60,000 bases of DNA, taken from Nymphaea colorata (taxonomy: Eukaryota > Streptophyta > Magnoliopsida > Nymphaeales > Nymphaeaceae). The notes below the pieces were generated by a model. It did no database searches, was not told where the DNA came from, and was given only the letters and a program-made list of their open reading frames with translations. Positions 39,642 through 53,278 of this stretch are shown piece by piece. Every line of letters starts with the position of its first letter. The stretch's first letter is position 1. A program made the position numbers and the translations under genes. The stretch is from NCBI RefSeq assembly GCF_008831285.2, contig NC_045138.2, forward strand, positions 14,894,571 to 14,954,570, written 5' to 3'.

Positions 39642-40451
39642 CTGAAATCAGGAAGAAGAAGCTCAAAGGATGCAGGTGTAGCCTTTCATAGAAACGGACG
39701 CGTCATGTTGGGAGAACCGAAACTGTGCAATCTGAAGAAGCAGGTGGAACTCTGCTGCTCGGGATCAGCTTTTTATGCTTGGCAAATCAAAGGCCAGATG
39801 CTGTGGAAGTTGTCAGCAGATCAGGCCGCCATGGATTTGGGACACTCCTTTTCCCTTGACACACATGTTAGAAAAGGATTGGTGATTTCTCTGAGCTCGA
39901 GTACCAAAAGTATCAGATCAATCTGTTGTCTAGCTAGCGAATATGGAGCAGCACCACCAGTTTGGCACTAGCCTGCCTGAAAAAGAGGGAGAAAGGAAGA
40001 GCTGAACAAGCGCTCAATGACAAGAGGGCAGGGAAAAGATGTAAGAAACCTGACTCTTTCCTTCTGCTCTTTTCTTCTAGAATTTTACATCACAAACATG
40101 TTCTTCCGTTCAGAGGATGCCTATTATAGCGACCCCAAACCGAAATAATGAGAAAAAACAAGGAAAAAATAATGGTGGGTTTGAATCTTGACTGACACAA
40201 CAAGGGATGTCAGAAGGGATATCCACAACCAGAACAAAAAGAGCAAGACGAGGACTTGTGAAATGGAAAAGGTTCCTGGGTATTGTACCAATAAACTAAG
40301 AGTATGTTTCCAATAAAATAAACGGGCAGAGAAATGTATACCCATCTTCATCAATCGTCAGGTTGGTATTGTTTAATTTGAAATCCGATCTAATTTAGTC
40401 CTTGTCCCTTGATGGAGCACAGGGATCAAAAAGATGGGATCGAGCACCAAC
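39642..40451 (-). other. Probable leader intron of the BEL1-like gene
   Basis: On the - strand, CTTCTTCTTCCTGATTTCAG/AGATC ends five bases before the BEL1-like ATG, a strong pyrimidine-rich acceptor (exon from 39641). A candidate donor is CAATCAG/GTTGGT at 40451. Another is CCAAG/GTAAAT near 41270. Leader introns occur in many BELL genes. The acceptor is convincing, but the donor and first exon need RNA evidence. Confidence 0.45.
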
Positions 40452-40580
40452 CTGATTGGAGTTCTACGATTTGACCTCCTCTCTCATCATTAGCTGCAGG
40501 CCGTCACGATGGCAGGTCTGTTTATAGAAGAAGATTGATCAGAGAGAGAGAGAGAGAGAGAGAGAGGAATATATATATGG
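40452..40580 (-). promoter_or_regulatory. Candidate promoter and leader exon of the BEL1-like gene
   Basis: On the - strand there are two TATA-like boxes, CCATATATATAT (40569-40580) and CTTCTATAAA (40521-40530), separated by a (CT)n tract. Below them is a short possible leader exon ending at 40452. It would hold an eight-codon upstream ORF starting with two ATGs (40490-40464). The placement is inference. Confidence 0.3.
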
Positions 40581-40599
40581 AGAGCAGGGGAAGGAAGAA

Positions 40600-41385
40600 G
40601 AAAGCGTGAGATGGAGAACCTAAAAGTTCACTCCTGGTGTCAGAGAGGGTCTCAACTCTCAAAGGGGACGAGGAAACGTCCATTTCTATGAAACAAATGA
40701 GGTGATTTTTCTCTTTTGATATATAGAAAATGGCGGAAACCACTCGTTGTCGTTGCCATCAAAATCAAAGCTTTTCAGTTTATGCAATTATATGGGGCAT
40801 ATATTTAATTGCCTCTACCTGTTGGGTATTTCCTGGTGGGATGAATTGAAGTTGAAGAAACACTCACAACTACCACCACAATGCTTGATAGAGGTTGCGC
40901 GTTTTTTTCTTTTTCCCTTCTTGCTGAATTATGGGAAACGAAAGCAGAAAAAATAGAAAAGGCAAAACCTCAATGTAAGGCAAAGAAAGATATTAGAAAA
41001 CTTACAAATTTCTGATTCTTTTAACATGATATAGCAGAAAGCCATCTCTCTCTCCTCTTCTCCCTCTCTCTCTCTCTCCCCTATGTTATCACGTGAAAGT
41101 GACCATCCAGAGATGACAGTGGAGACTCCATTTCCAGTTATTAGAAATGGTCCCTAGCGTACGTCTGCACACTCTGCTGGAAGTTGACAATAAAAAGGAG
41201 AAGGGGAAAAGCTAAGGTTCCAATCGCATAGCTATAGAGAGAGTGAGAGTGAGAGAAAGAGCCATTTACCTTGGTTTCGTTGCAGCTATTGGTAAGTTCC
41301 TGCCGAACCAAGCACTTTCTTCACAGACATGATAACTTAGTTATGCCTTATGACATATAATTGCAGAGAGAGAGAGAGAGAGAGC

Positions 41386-41420
<35 letters not shown>

Positions 41421-42414
41421 AGGCGGTTAGCAATCTTTGGTAGATTATTACCAACCAAAGGTTTTCTTGACATAAATTATTCGTTAGATATTGTAAAAAA
41501 ATTTGCATTGTAAAAAATAATGCACCCTTTTTCCTTGCGATGGTCCCCTGGTGGATAATTTGTCTTTTTTCCAAGAGAGAGAGAGAGAGAGAGAGAGAGG
41601 CAGGCCCTACACACTCCTTTACTAGTAATTGTCAACATATACGGTGAAAGGGAGTACATATCAATATTAAAATTGGGGCATAACTATATATATAGGTATG
41701 ATATTTTGATTGACTCAATAAAGAAGACACGTTAGTTAGGCAAATCAAGAAAAGTGTGTTCATATTATGCCAAAATATTTCCCTTTTGCTTTTGTAGATA
41801 TTGTTTCAAACTGAAGCCCGGTTTATAAGGGAGAAATGAGTTTCAAGTAAACAGAAAAAGTATTTGATTGTACTGTCTAGTTGGTAGTTGGAGCCTACCC
41901 TTTTCTTTATACCATCAGGATACTGGGTATGCTTTCGATGTTTTGGGTAACATCCATATTATGCTTCAACTTTCATACTTAAGTTAAACTAAAATATATA
42001 ATGAATTAGAACACACATTGTAGGCAAACCCATGACTCAGACTCAAATTCGTCAAATTAGTTGAAGGCTAGATCATTGGGATAGAAAGTTGACCTAGTGA
42101 CTCGTTTGGGTTAGGTTATAAATTTTATAGAGTATTTTTCATAAATAGATGAAAAAGGTAACTCTGTCTTGAGATTTTATTTTTGATTTCTTCATGATCC
42201 AAAACTGAAAAACATGTAATACAAATATTTCTGTATATATAGTTGTCATGTTTCAGAATTTAAAAAAATAATAAACTTCTGTATTCAGCAATGTGCAACA
42301 AAAAAAAAAACATGTAATTAGTTCATGTTGGACTTCGACTTGTGACCTAGTAAATAGACCATCGTGGCTCACTCGAACAACTCGCGACTCAGATCAGCAA
42401 GTTTTTCTGGTTAT

Positions 42415-42473
<59 letters not shown>

Positions 42474-44130
42474 TTAGTCAATGTAAGTTTGAAAGCCCTC
42501 CTTAGTTATACCTTCCCTCTCTTGTCTCTCTCCCCCTTGAGCAATCCAAGTCCATGACGCAAGCGATCCACCAACTTGGTACTATTCAACAGAACCCAAA
42601 ACCCATTTCCACCCAAAACCCTAACTCACTTTATTATCTTGCAAGTTTCTTTTTTTCCTCTTCAACGGTCCCATTTGAATGCTGTATTATCCCTATGCCC
42701 TCCTTCATACGGTGGCCCTTCCTTGTCTCACCCTAGGACTGCCATGTGTCGTCATGTCGACCGTAGATCTCTATTAAGCAATTTCGGCCGTCGGATCGAT
42801 CGCGCATGGCCAACACGACACGTCATTTTTGTCTGGAGAGAGATATTTGCAATGTTTGTGGTTCACATGCATGGTGGGCACCACCCACATGGGACGAATG
42901 CTGCATGGTAAACATGTACACCAGCCCAAGTATTAATGTCATTGCTACAAGGTCACACTATTTGAATCGAGTAGTTCAAATACTTTTTCCCTCACATCGC
43001 AACATATACAATATGCATGGTGTAGAAGTGCCCAGATAAACCGGAGACTTCCAGAAAAGATCACATATTGAGACCACCGTCGTGGTAGAGATAAAGATCA
43101 CGTATTGGCATCTTTAAATTAGAGTTGAAGTGCAAAAGCTATTATTGATTATAAAGTTAATTAATATAAAGACAAAAAAACAAAAAATTTTAAGTCAACA
43201 TTGGATAAGAAGCTAAGCTTTTTTTTTTTTTTTACCTTGTTTGTGATTGAAGTGAAGTAAAATTTGTGGAGTAATACTCCATCCAAACCTACACCTAATA
43301 AAGGTGGAGAGGTCTCACTCGCGGCAGATTTGCATCGCAAATATCCTATCCAAACCTAACCAGGCATAGACCTGGGGCCAGAGGGCTTAGCAGTCGACAA
43401 AGTCTCTCAACTCGAGTGCAGTTTTACCATGCATGTGACAAAGGAATTATGGAAGTAAAATTGGTGCTACCTCCAACCAATTTTCCTCTATGCTAAGGAA
43501 CTTTGTGGGACTTGATGAAATTCTCACTCCACAATATTGCAATTAGAGGTCATTTCAAACATTAGAGGAACTAATTAACAAATTATTGCAGCCGTCTCAA
43601 GTTTTAAAAATTTTCAAAAAAAAAAAAAAAGAATTCCAATGAACGCTTAAACTTTTATTGACAAAATTCCTTGTTGTTTTTTGTTTTTTAAATTTATATT
43701 GACTGGGAAACCCGGGTATTTACACTCGCGTCCTGGTCAAGTAAAACTGTCAAGGTGTTCTTGACTTGCTATATTTTAGCGTGTGTCTCATATCCTGTTT
43801 GCAATACCATGTGATACGCGCACTGTGTTCTTGTGTCTATCACTCTTTTCATTGGACATTTTTCAATCAAAACAAGGTTTATACATGTCTCTGTGCGTGT
43901 GTCACCTCTTAGATGGTATAAAAGTAGTTGAAAAATGTCGAACTGTATGGTAAAAAACATAAAAAAAACAGATTTATAGTTGAAATATGATTAATAATTT
44001 GTATGATTAAGTAAATTTAAAAACTCTAATGCTCAATTTTTTTATATAAAGTATTATCTTTCGAAAAAAGTAAAAAATGTGCGGTTGGAAAAACACAGTT
44101 CAGAACAACAGGTCGAAAGATAAAGCGAGA
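40600..44130. other. Upstream and intergenic DNA, no gene seen
   Basis: It contains GA/CT tracts at 41364-41416 and 41574-41599 and a compound (TC)n(TA)n tract at 42414-42472. A moderately GC-rich patch lies at about 42700-42920. Frames in it are short, overlapping and unrecognised. Confidence 0.55.
42414..42472. repeat. Compound (TC)n(TA)n microsatellite
   Basis: A CT run of about 28 bases passes directly into a TA run of about 32 bases. Confidence 0.95.
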
Positions 44131-44139
44131 GAGAAAAGG

Positions 44140-44720
44140 ATGAGTTAGGTGTTTTGGCTCCTCTTGTCCAGGCGTGGGGGGCCCAGGGAAGGTGCCCCCT
44201 GCCACGCTGGCACGCACTAAATGGGAAGGGTAGAGTACTTCCACCCCGTGGGGACCACACCTTTTGGCGTTTGAACCGACGTGCAAGATAACGTAAAGTA
44301 GCGTGTTCCGTCCGCGTTCTTGGACTTTTCCTCGCAATCAACGGTCCCGGAGGCCCCACCGGAGCCACGCGTCGGAACATCAACGGTGGAGACGTCAGCC
44401 GATCGCCCGCACAGTTGCCTTTAGTCCTCTCATTGCGGTGGGACCCAGAGATTCGCACATACAATCAGAGAGAAGCAAAAAGAGTGGGGCCCGCGGCGTC
44501 TTTGGGACCTCCAATCAGAGACGGTAACGTAGGAAGTGGGTCCCCGTTGCTGGTGCTGAGAGTCAATGCGGCATCCAATGGGAAGGGCGGTGGGGCTTTT
44601 CAGCCGCTTGCGCTGCCCGTCGGTAGGGCCGGGCAGGCCCGCTATCGCCATTATTCCATTATTGTTAGACAACCGAGTTCGAACTTCCAACACGCAATTC
44701 GATCCATGCTTCCCTCTTTC
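44140..44720. promoter_or_regulatory. GC-rich island with four TCP-type sites
   Basis: This block is clearly GC-rich inside AT-rich DNA. It carries GTGGGNCC at 44438 (GTGGGACC), 44484 (GTGGGGCC) and 44536 (GTGGGTCC), and the reverse form GGCCCCAC at 44352. These match the GGNCCCAC site bound by class I TCP factors. CAATCAGAGA occurs twice (44462 and 44512). Frames are open on both strands, as expected from GC bias, but none is recognised. It looks like a promoter or enhancer without a visible gene. Confidence 0.4.
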
Positions 44721-44827
44721 TCTCTCTAAAACATCATACATAGTTTATTCACTATGTTCTTTAGCGATATAATAACATTAAGTTTGCCGGTTCCATGTTT
44801 TTTTTTTCTTTCTTACTCAATTCTTGC

Positions 44828-44960
44828 TCAAGGGGTATGGCGTAGCTAGACGAACATGCATTAATGTCGAAATCCCAATTCCTGGGTTCAATCTTTATCA
44901 GGGCGAAGTCTTTGTGTTTTATGAAGCAGAAGATGTATACTAAGCACCTATGTAGCCCTC
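44828..44960 (+). mobile_element. SINE-like remnant with A- and B-box
   Basis: GGTATGGCGTAGCTAGACG (A-box-like) is followed by CCTGGGTTCAATCTTTATC (B-box-like), with CT-rich DNA further downstream. It is probably tRNA-derived; no intact cloverleaf is seen. Confidence 0.35.
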
Positions 44961-44964
44961 AATT

Positions 44965-47900
44965 TCCTCCTCAAGCCACCCTCCCTTTCTCTCTCTCTCT
45001 CTCTCTCACTAAATTAATCCGGCCCATGACAAAAAACCATGGTTGTATTAACTGACTATTAACTTTTTCTCTTCTAACAAAACTAACTGTATGAACTTGA
45101 TTAATACAGAAAGAAAGGGACTAGATTCCCAACATATGGTTAAATAGGGCGTCCCTATTGAATGATGGTATACACCAACTCTCTTTGTCAACTAAAAGAA
45201 TGCACTGCCATGGTCCACAGGTTGATTTCTAGATTCTTGTAAGCAAATATCTGCTCTGTTATGAGCTAATCAAGTTGTTACTTGATCCTGAATAGATTTT
45301 TCAAAAGGGAAAACATTTGTGATCCAGTACTCCTGATGAACTCAACTACTTTGTTAGTTCAAAAGCCACTCAATTTCGACGCGAATGAATTTTCGCGTGT
45401 TCATTCCCATGGTTATGGAATTGTCTGCTTGTGTTTGATTCTGCGTTCTTGTTGCTTCATGGTAGAAGCAAAAAAATTGACCAGGAAAGTAGATCCAATT
45501 TAAGTGGTTGTTGAGGCTTGGCCCATATCTAATTGACCTTACATGGTCCTGAACTTTAGGATAAGAAGTATGAGGTGATGTGAAAGTCTCATGGCAGCTT
45601 AGAGCTACAGAGAAGGATATAACTTGACTTGGTCAACAATGGACACCCATAGACACTTCTACATCATAAGAACTCAAATCTCCTTATACGTACGTAAAGT
45701 GTGACAGTTTGATAAATTGGATCTATATCAAAATGGAGAAACATATGGAACAACTTCTGTGGAGCGAACTTAGGTGTCTTGAACCATCCATCTCTATAGT
45801 GGGTGATGGGAGATAACGTCCACTAATATTCACTAGTGTCCAACCACACTTTGGAAGGATCCAGATAAGATTTGCCTCAGGTCTCAGATGGTTCAATTTG
45901 GTAAGATGGTTTTGTCATTTTCTGCTATCACTAAATATACTTTTCTTTTCATTTTTTATTTTCTTTCTTGCAACCGTTAACGTGGACAAGATCCACAGCA
46001 AATTTCATATGTATATCAAGAGATGGAGAAAGAGATTAGTCAATGTCAGATCACTTGAGTAAGGAAAAAAAAGAAAAACCAGACTTCTTAAAATTTGCAT
46101 TAAAAAGTGTTCTAAACAAAATGTGAATATCCTAATATATTTGTCGCCACTAATTTAACATAAATAATGTTTTAGTTCAAGTTAGTTTTGTAAAAGATCT
46201 TTCTACTGTCATGTTATAAGAGCTACTAAATTTTTTATTATTAAAAAAATATTATTATGTAAAGAATGACTAACTTGATATGTATTTCTCACTAAATCAC
46301 TTTAAGATCATATCTATAAGATTAGATTGTAAAAAAGATATTTAAATAATTATATATATAGATATATATAACAACAACAAGGTGGTACTCGGGTCCAGTA
46401 ACTCACGCCTTCTGAAGGAGATAGACAAGCGGATGCACGGCAATGATTAACTTCAGGTTGCAACCAAAATGGGACTGAAGAAGTTTACGACTGGTTTCTT
46501 TTCATTACTAAAAAGAAACTAAAAAAGGGGAAAGGGAAGGTGACTTTGAAAAAAGAACAAGCTGCAACAGAAATTGTTGGTAGCAATATAATTCGAAACT
46601 ACCTCTGATTTATAAAAATATGCTCTTGAAATATTCTTCATAATTCCGGTCCCCAGCATCTGCCCATGTCAACTCATGTCCATTTCTCTTGCTTGTTCAA
46701 GGGAAGGAAAATTTCTTGAATATACTGTTTATAATACCATAGATATATGTTTTAGAATATCTACTGTTCAGAATATGTCATTGTCCTCTTTTAAGTAAGT
46801 GGGTAGACAAGGTCGGCACACAAGATAGAAAAGATAAGCTGCTTTTAAGTGACTAAATGTGAGACACAGGTTTTTGTACCCCCAACGTTTTTCTGCGCTA
46901 AAACCCTTTGAATAAATGTACAAATGGTTAAAGCATTTTGACATGATTCTTTACCTGCATAGTTTATCTTACACATAAGATGTTGAAGCTTATTGTTGAA
47001 AGGCAATATATAGGAAAATAATAACAAAAGTAGAAATATTTCACATGCACATAGTTGAGTACATGTAAAATTATTTACTCAAAAAGACTAACTTCAACTT
47101 TATATTGGTTTTCAAAAATGACCTTACATGTGATATTGTATCGAGGAGCATAGCTCAAACGGGAGAACTTGGGGCGCACTATGCAGTTTCTGAACCTTAA
47201 AGGAGTTGGTCCAACATACAAGTTAAAAGCATTTGGAGATCTCGTTAGCTGATACTGATACAGTTCTGAGCTCTAAAGAAAAGGAAAAGGAAGGGAGCTT
47301 GGGTCTCACCAAAAACATTATGTCATGTTGGTCGATGCCTGTAGACGTGTGTATGTCGACCACACAATCTAATTGCGACAATAATTTTTACTTTTTATTC
47401 GCTTTCTTTTGTCCTTCTTTTCCTGTTTGTTTTTATTTTCCTTTTGTTGGGGTAAGCATCTGCATGGTTTTGCTTTTCTCTTTTTGCATTTTAAGGTCAT
47501 CATGCGATCGGCAATCTCCCTCTTTCTGCCTGCTGCTTTTTGAGAACTGAGAGACTGCATTATTGATCAGATGGGGCAACGTGTGGAGATAAGAGTGACG
47601 CAACCAAATTAATTAACGGGCGGTGCATGGGCCACCATGTATTATGGACTGGCTAGGTCAGGATATGAGCTGCCCGGTCCTCGCCAACGTGCATGAAAGT
47701 TGACGTCCAGGGCCCGACCGACTTGTGGGCTCCCGGTGCCCCTGTGGACATATTCTGCTGGCTATCATTACACCAAATAGTTTATGGGGAAAAAATCGGA
47801 TAAGTATTGAATATATATTATATATATGATCTAGCTATTTTGAGTTATCCAACTCATTCATGAGAGAAGTTTGATTTATCGTGATCATGATTTTCACACT

Positions 47901-50900
47901 TTTTTTATTTTTATTTTTCTATCAATTGTCCATCACGATGGATGAGATGGTATACATGTATAGCCACACGCACATATGTTTGTAATTAAAATAATAATGC
48001 ACACTCTTTATCTCCTCCTTCCTCTCTCCTTCTCTACCTATGCCGCCAAATTGATTTGGCTGGGCTCTTGGGCGAAGCTTGGAGAGTGTGACACCAAGTT
48101 GTACAATGTCGCCTCATTATGGCCATGGACACTCGGACAAGGGAAAAGGGTGAGGGTGGCTCTCGACCCGGCAATGGATTTCCTGCCTTTGCACTTGAAG
48201 TTAGAGCAGTAACTCTATTAACAATTTTATGTCAGATTAATGTCCAAATTTTGTGCACGAGAGAGAAGGGGGTATATGCCAATGGAAGGCAAAGTAATCA
48301 TACGAAGCACTAATAAGCATAGTCATCTCCTAAGCAACAAAACAAAATGTATCAATACAACAGTATCATCTACAATTTCACATTGTATGCGTGAATATGT
48401 ATGACATGATACACCATCCGATGTATTATATTGGGCAGCATGGATGGTGGGAAGAATCCAATTTTATATTATATACATATATATATAATATGCGTGTGTT
48501 TTCCAGGCCATTCTATTGACTAAGACGTTCAAACATCAGTATCAATAATCTTTGAGCAGAGAGCAGAAAGGCTCCTGCGGCTCGTGATGTAGATACCTGA
48601 GTCACAGACAACCGGTATCTCGTGGAAGTCTGTGCCCGTGCATGTGTATTTTTCCATAAAGCATGCCATCAATTTTAAACATTCTGATGCACAAGGGGTG
48701 ACATCACATGCATTGGTTGGGAACCCCAATGTTGATTCTTCCTCTAACAACGACCCCATTGATCATGTGTTGGTTCACATTGTTTTAATATAATGTGTCC
48801 CACAAAACAACAGGTCAAGGGCAGGCATTATTTATCTTGGACCTCATCTGTAAGGCGGTACTGTTACTGAAGATGCTGCTGACCTAATCTGCCAATGTTT
48901 TTGGATGTGTTGTACCATAGAATTGACCTTCTTGTTTGTTTTCCTTCCGTTATGATGATGTCTTTTCCTCTGCAGGCTGGCTTCATTTTGTTGGTTTTTT
49001 CCCCATTCTTTCTATTTCCTTTCGTTCAGATTTGATCATCCTTGAACATTCTTGTTTGATTTCACCCTCTTGTGTGTATGTGCGTGGTGTTTCTTTAGCT
49101 TGGACAAGGGTCTTTGGAATGCTTCAAAAGGCATGGACAGTGCCTAAATTAAGAGTTTGGCATTCCTTGTGCCATGAGTAGACATCACTATTCTAAATTA
49201 AGTTTAATATCAATCTCTCTGATTTAAGTTTACGTCTTGCACCCATTAGGTTATACTGATGTTCAGCTAGTTCTTCGTCTTTGATGTCGTTCTTCTGCTA
49301 CTGTGGACTAAACGGCTCCCTCAGTCTTTCATTTTTGTCTTGATTTTCTACGTGTATTTTTCTTTACTTGGTTTGTTTGTGTATCTCTGGCGACGCCAGT
49401 ACTTCTTTTGTTTGTTTTTTTTATGTTTCCATTTTATTGGTTTTCTTTCTCTCCAGCTCTCCCCCCTCCTTGGCCCCTTGTATATGTGTGTACCTTTCTG
49501 AATGGGCTGTTTAAGTGCCAAACAGACCAGAAGGGGACTTGACAACAAACATGTTGGGATCAAGAACTGTTCCAAACTTGTACATCTTATGATCAATTAA
49601 TGCAGCTTTATGATAGCTTCTAGTGTTACGGACATCGATTTCCATTTCATATTGGTACCGGCCTCTAGTCAATGGGCGAGCCACATATTGATAGACTTGT
49701 GTGGGCAGTTGCCTATGTAATTCCACAAAATTTATTTTTTATCATCTTGGCACGAAATTTATTTTTTTATCATATTGGTTGTCTCCAACCATTTGCTTAT
49801 TCATATGCTGGTGCACCCTTCATTTATTTGTTTATTGCTCTTCAATCATTTTATTATGCATTTAGTAGGTCTAATGCCTTTTTGGATGACTGCCCAAAAC
49901 TGAACCCTGTTTTCTGCCCGTTTGGGTAGTTTCAAAACTGAGTTTTCTCAAACTCATTTTTAATAAAGGGTCTGGAAAATATGCCCCCTCCCCTTATTTT
50001 AATTTGATGCCCTTTATAACAATGAGTTTTTGACGTGTAATCTAAACACCAAAATCAGTTATTAAAACTATTTAAAAATAAAATCATTTTTTCCCAATCA
50101 TAGTTGTCCCAAAAAAGTGTTTTCTAAGGGTATCAGAATTAGTGTCCCTCAACCAAAAATATCTGGGTTCACCACCACATGTATTGGCAACCATGCAAGT
50201 TATTTTTTATTATTTTAATAATGAATGGCTAATATGAGCCCCGATCCACTGATGTAGTTTCTTATCATTTTCGTAATAAGCTGATATGATGTGTATCAAC
50301 CGATATATATATATGCCGTAAGATGCGATAATGATTATATGTACTGAATGAATCGGATTAATACAATTGAAGCTTCATATCTAGGGATGTAAACGTTGTA
50401 TAGATTCAGATAAATACACCCAAATCGAACTCGGTAGAATTCAGCATAGCAAGTAAGATCAAGACGTCAAAAACCATATATATCCTAACTATTTACATAT
50501 TGCATGTACATGTCGCTATCCCGATGTCGAGCTGACGGGAACTGATGTAAACTGGAGATCATTTCAGATGGATCAAGAAACCAACAACAGCATAATTTGA
50601 TCCGGTTGGGCCCTGATTTGGCTCCTATGTTGAAAGAATCAACTGAGTCCAGCTTCAATTAGAGAGGACAGGTATTGAAAAGATGGCTAGTTAGGTCCAA
50701 TTTATGTGGGGAGTTGGGTAACATAACATGAGGAGGTGCAGAGTCGCTCCCCTACCTACTAAAGAAGAAAATGACATGCTTATGACCACAACAGATGCAG
50801 TTCAGATCCATTCGTTTGAAGGAATGCAGAGAAAAGAAGGACATGCCAAGTTCATGATTAATTATCTTCCAAGGACTATCTTCTGATTTCAAGTTCAAAC

Positions 50901-51655
50901 TCTACCTTGAGAAAATGATTTCAGAACTGTTCATGTTGATGTTTGCATGTAATCGAATCGGATCTTTATAATTAGTTGTCAATCAAGTGGTAGACTCAAT
51001 TTTCGATTTAGTTACGAAACCGCATATGGCCGACCTTGAATCTGGATAATATTATCCAAATTACTTTTACCAGATCTGACTAAACAGATGTGAAATCATG
51101 GGCAGTCGGATATATCCAATTCCTTTGTTTCCCTACTTCCAACCACATGATTCCATCGAAAGTTTAATTTTTTTTATTTTCTAAATTGTTCAACTCACAT
51201 TGATTTATAAGAATTTGCTCGAAATGATATTAGAACCTTAAGAAACGAAAAAGGGAAAACAAAAGAGACAATCAAGCAATATTAATCTTACTAATCTTTG
51301 TACACCTCCAAAGTTCATGCTTTGGTAAGAAAATGTGGGCGGCTTCTCTAATCTGCCTAAGAAATATGTGATACAGAAAATACAAAGGGGCAGCTGGCAT
51401 TTCAACTTCAAAATCTTATTTTCAATCAATTTGCCAATTTTACATCTTAGATCCAAATAATTTGACCAAACAGTGAGCTGTCTTCAGATTTTATTATTAT
51501 GTTAATCGTACTTAAAAATATTCAGTGAAGAGATTGATAAACTTAATCTATGTACATATAAAATCATATAATTTTCATTAGTCACTAAAAGTCTGAGCTT
51601 GTTTATTTGGTAAGAACCAATTTAGTTATAACATTCAAAGTAAGTGAAACAGTAT
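44965..51655. other. Intergenic, no gene seen
   Basis: A long AT-rich stretch. Frames up to about 105 codons are T-rich or low in complexity. The frame at 48529-48759 (-) has seven Cys but no signal peptide or recognised family. An AGGGATGT-type repeat starts near 50390. Confidence 0.55.
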
Positions 51656-51660
51656 CGCAC

Positions 51661-51760
51661 ATGGTAGTCCTGTGGTTAGGCTGACGTCTACCGAATGAAC
51701 TAATGATAATTACAACAATAAGAGTCTGATATTTTCTCCGATATTTTTCTGAAAATAGGC
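51661..51760 (+). mobile_element. SINE-like head related to the 52.2 kb duplication
   Basis: GGTAGTCCTGTGGTTAGGCT followed by GACGTCTAC resembles the - strand head GGTAGCATAGCGGGTTAGGC then TGAGTCCGCTAC in the tandem unit nearby. It has the form of a tRNA-type A-box region. Confidence 0.4.
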
Positions 51761-52168
51761 ATCGTTTTTCAAAGGGTTGCTAAAGAGCTCAGCTGGCGCT
51801 TCCCCAAGAAACTTTCTGTAATTAGTTAAGTGCTTAACAATCAATAGAAAGGCATTCATTAATCAAAACTGCAATATTTGACAATGACTTTCACTTCAAT
51901 TGAGCATTTCAGTGTTGAAGTCTCGCCATTAATTAGAGTTTCAAAGTTGTTGAACAATTATCTAATAATAAAAGCTAGTTGTTGATGCATTGAGATGTTT
52001 TCTGAATTTAGCACTACCGGTCGAAACTTTTCAAATGAACAAAAAAAAAAAATTTCACGAGGCTTTGATTATAGAAAGAGACCAGAATTTCACCTGACCA
52101 TATGTTCAAGATCAAGAGTTTGAATTACAGTACATACATCAATTAGAGTACTACATATTTACTGTTTA

Positions 52169-52380
52169 CAATTCGGAGAAATAGTATTAACATAGAATCA
52201 AACTAACGACTAGACTTTCATCCTTTTTAATAGGTGGTAGAGTGTAGCGGACTCAGCCTAACCCGCTATGCTACCAATTCGGAGAAATAGTATTAACATA
52301 GAATCAAACTAACGACTAGACTTTCATCTCTTTTAATAGGTGGTAGAGTGTAGCGGACTCAGCCCAACCCGCTATGCTAC
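52169..52380 (-). mobile_element. Tandemly duplicated 106-base SINE-like unit
   Basis: Two adjacent copies (52169-52274 and 52275-52380) differ at only a few positions. On the - strand each begins GTAGCATAGCGGGTTAGGC (A-box-like; TTGGGC in the second copy) and carries GTTAGTTTGATTC (B-box-like) about 50 bases on. Near identity means a recent duplication. Confidence 0.5.
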
Positions 52381-52399
52381 CATAATTGTCCTCTAAAGT

Positions 52400-53275
52400 T
52401 GAAAAACAGAACATGGTGGTACGATTTTTTTTTTTTTATTGATTGCGACAAAGTGTTTAAAATTCAGAAATATCGCGAGGTCTATTTAGTTTGTTGGTCT
52501 GAGGTCGCAAATTTTGACCCGGCCCTTTAACTGGATATAATTTCTCCTTTGAAACCCCACCAACGATTTAATTGAGCCGTCGACATCAGTCCGGATCTAA
52601 GTCTGTACTTTGTCATCCCACGGAACCAGTTACATCTAATTTTAACATCGTTGTTACAAGGTACATCGGCTTCAAAAAATATAAAGTCTATAGTTGCATC
52701 TATCTGCAAATTAATCAATGGCATCTTTACAAAATGTATACATACATACTGTGAAGAACTGAAAGTGACACTACAAATATTTGTCTCTGGTTTTTTGGTT
52801 CATAAATTCAATCATATAGTAGCTGTGAAATGTAAAGAAAGCAAAAATATTGTAAGAATGCAGATAAAGTTGGGAGAGTAAGAAAAAGGAGTCCAGGATA
52901 GAGTATTTTTAGCTAGAGCTCAAAAGTCCAAAGAAAGGAAAAATAGGGATAAGAAGCAGGCCTACCACCCATACCAATTGTTGTGGGTGGATGACTTTAT
53001 AGCACAGCAATTAATGGGCCTGCTAAAAGTTAAAACTTTAGATGTCCCACCATTGGGGAAAAAACAATGTCCAAGAGGCAACCACACTTCAACAACCACA
53101 TCCATATATTTTAAGGTGTGCAGCTATTCCTTTTCTCATTCACATCATGCCCTCACCACTAGATAATTATAAACCAGTCCAATATTTATATCTAGGTTGT
53201 GTTTTATAGCCTTGGATCTGAATTCTGAAGCTACCACAAATCCACAGTGATCTTAAAGCCGTAGATTTATAATGC
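52400..53275. other. Intergenic, no gene seen
   Basis: AT-rich DNA. Short frames of about 60-76 codons lie on both strands between 52.5 and 53.2 kb, with no recognised product. Confidence 0.6.
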
Positions 53276-53278
53276 AGC

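Noticed and set aside
39232-39645. A 137-residue + strand frame opposite BEL1-like exon 1
   Set aside because: It is antisense to a secure coding exon and has no recognisable domain.
44054-44464. A 136-residue - strand frame in the 44 kb GC-rich block
   Set aside because: The composition mirrors GC bias, opposite frames are equally open, and no domain or splice pattern supports it.
48529-48759. Cys-containing 76-residue - strand frame as a secreted peptide
   Set aside because: There is no signal peptide, and the Cys spacing matches no defensin-like or other peptide pattern known to me.
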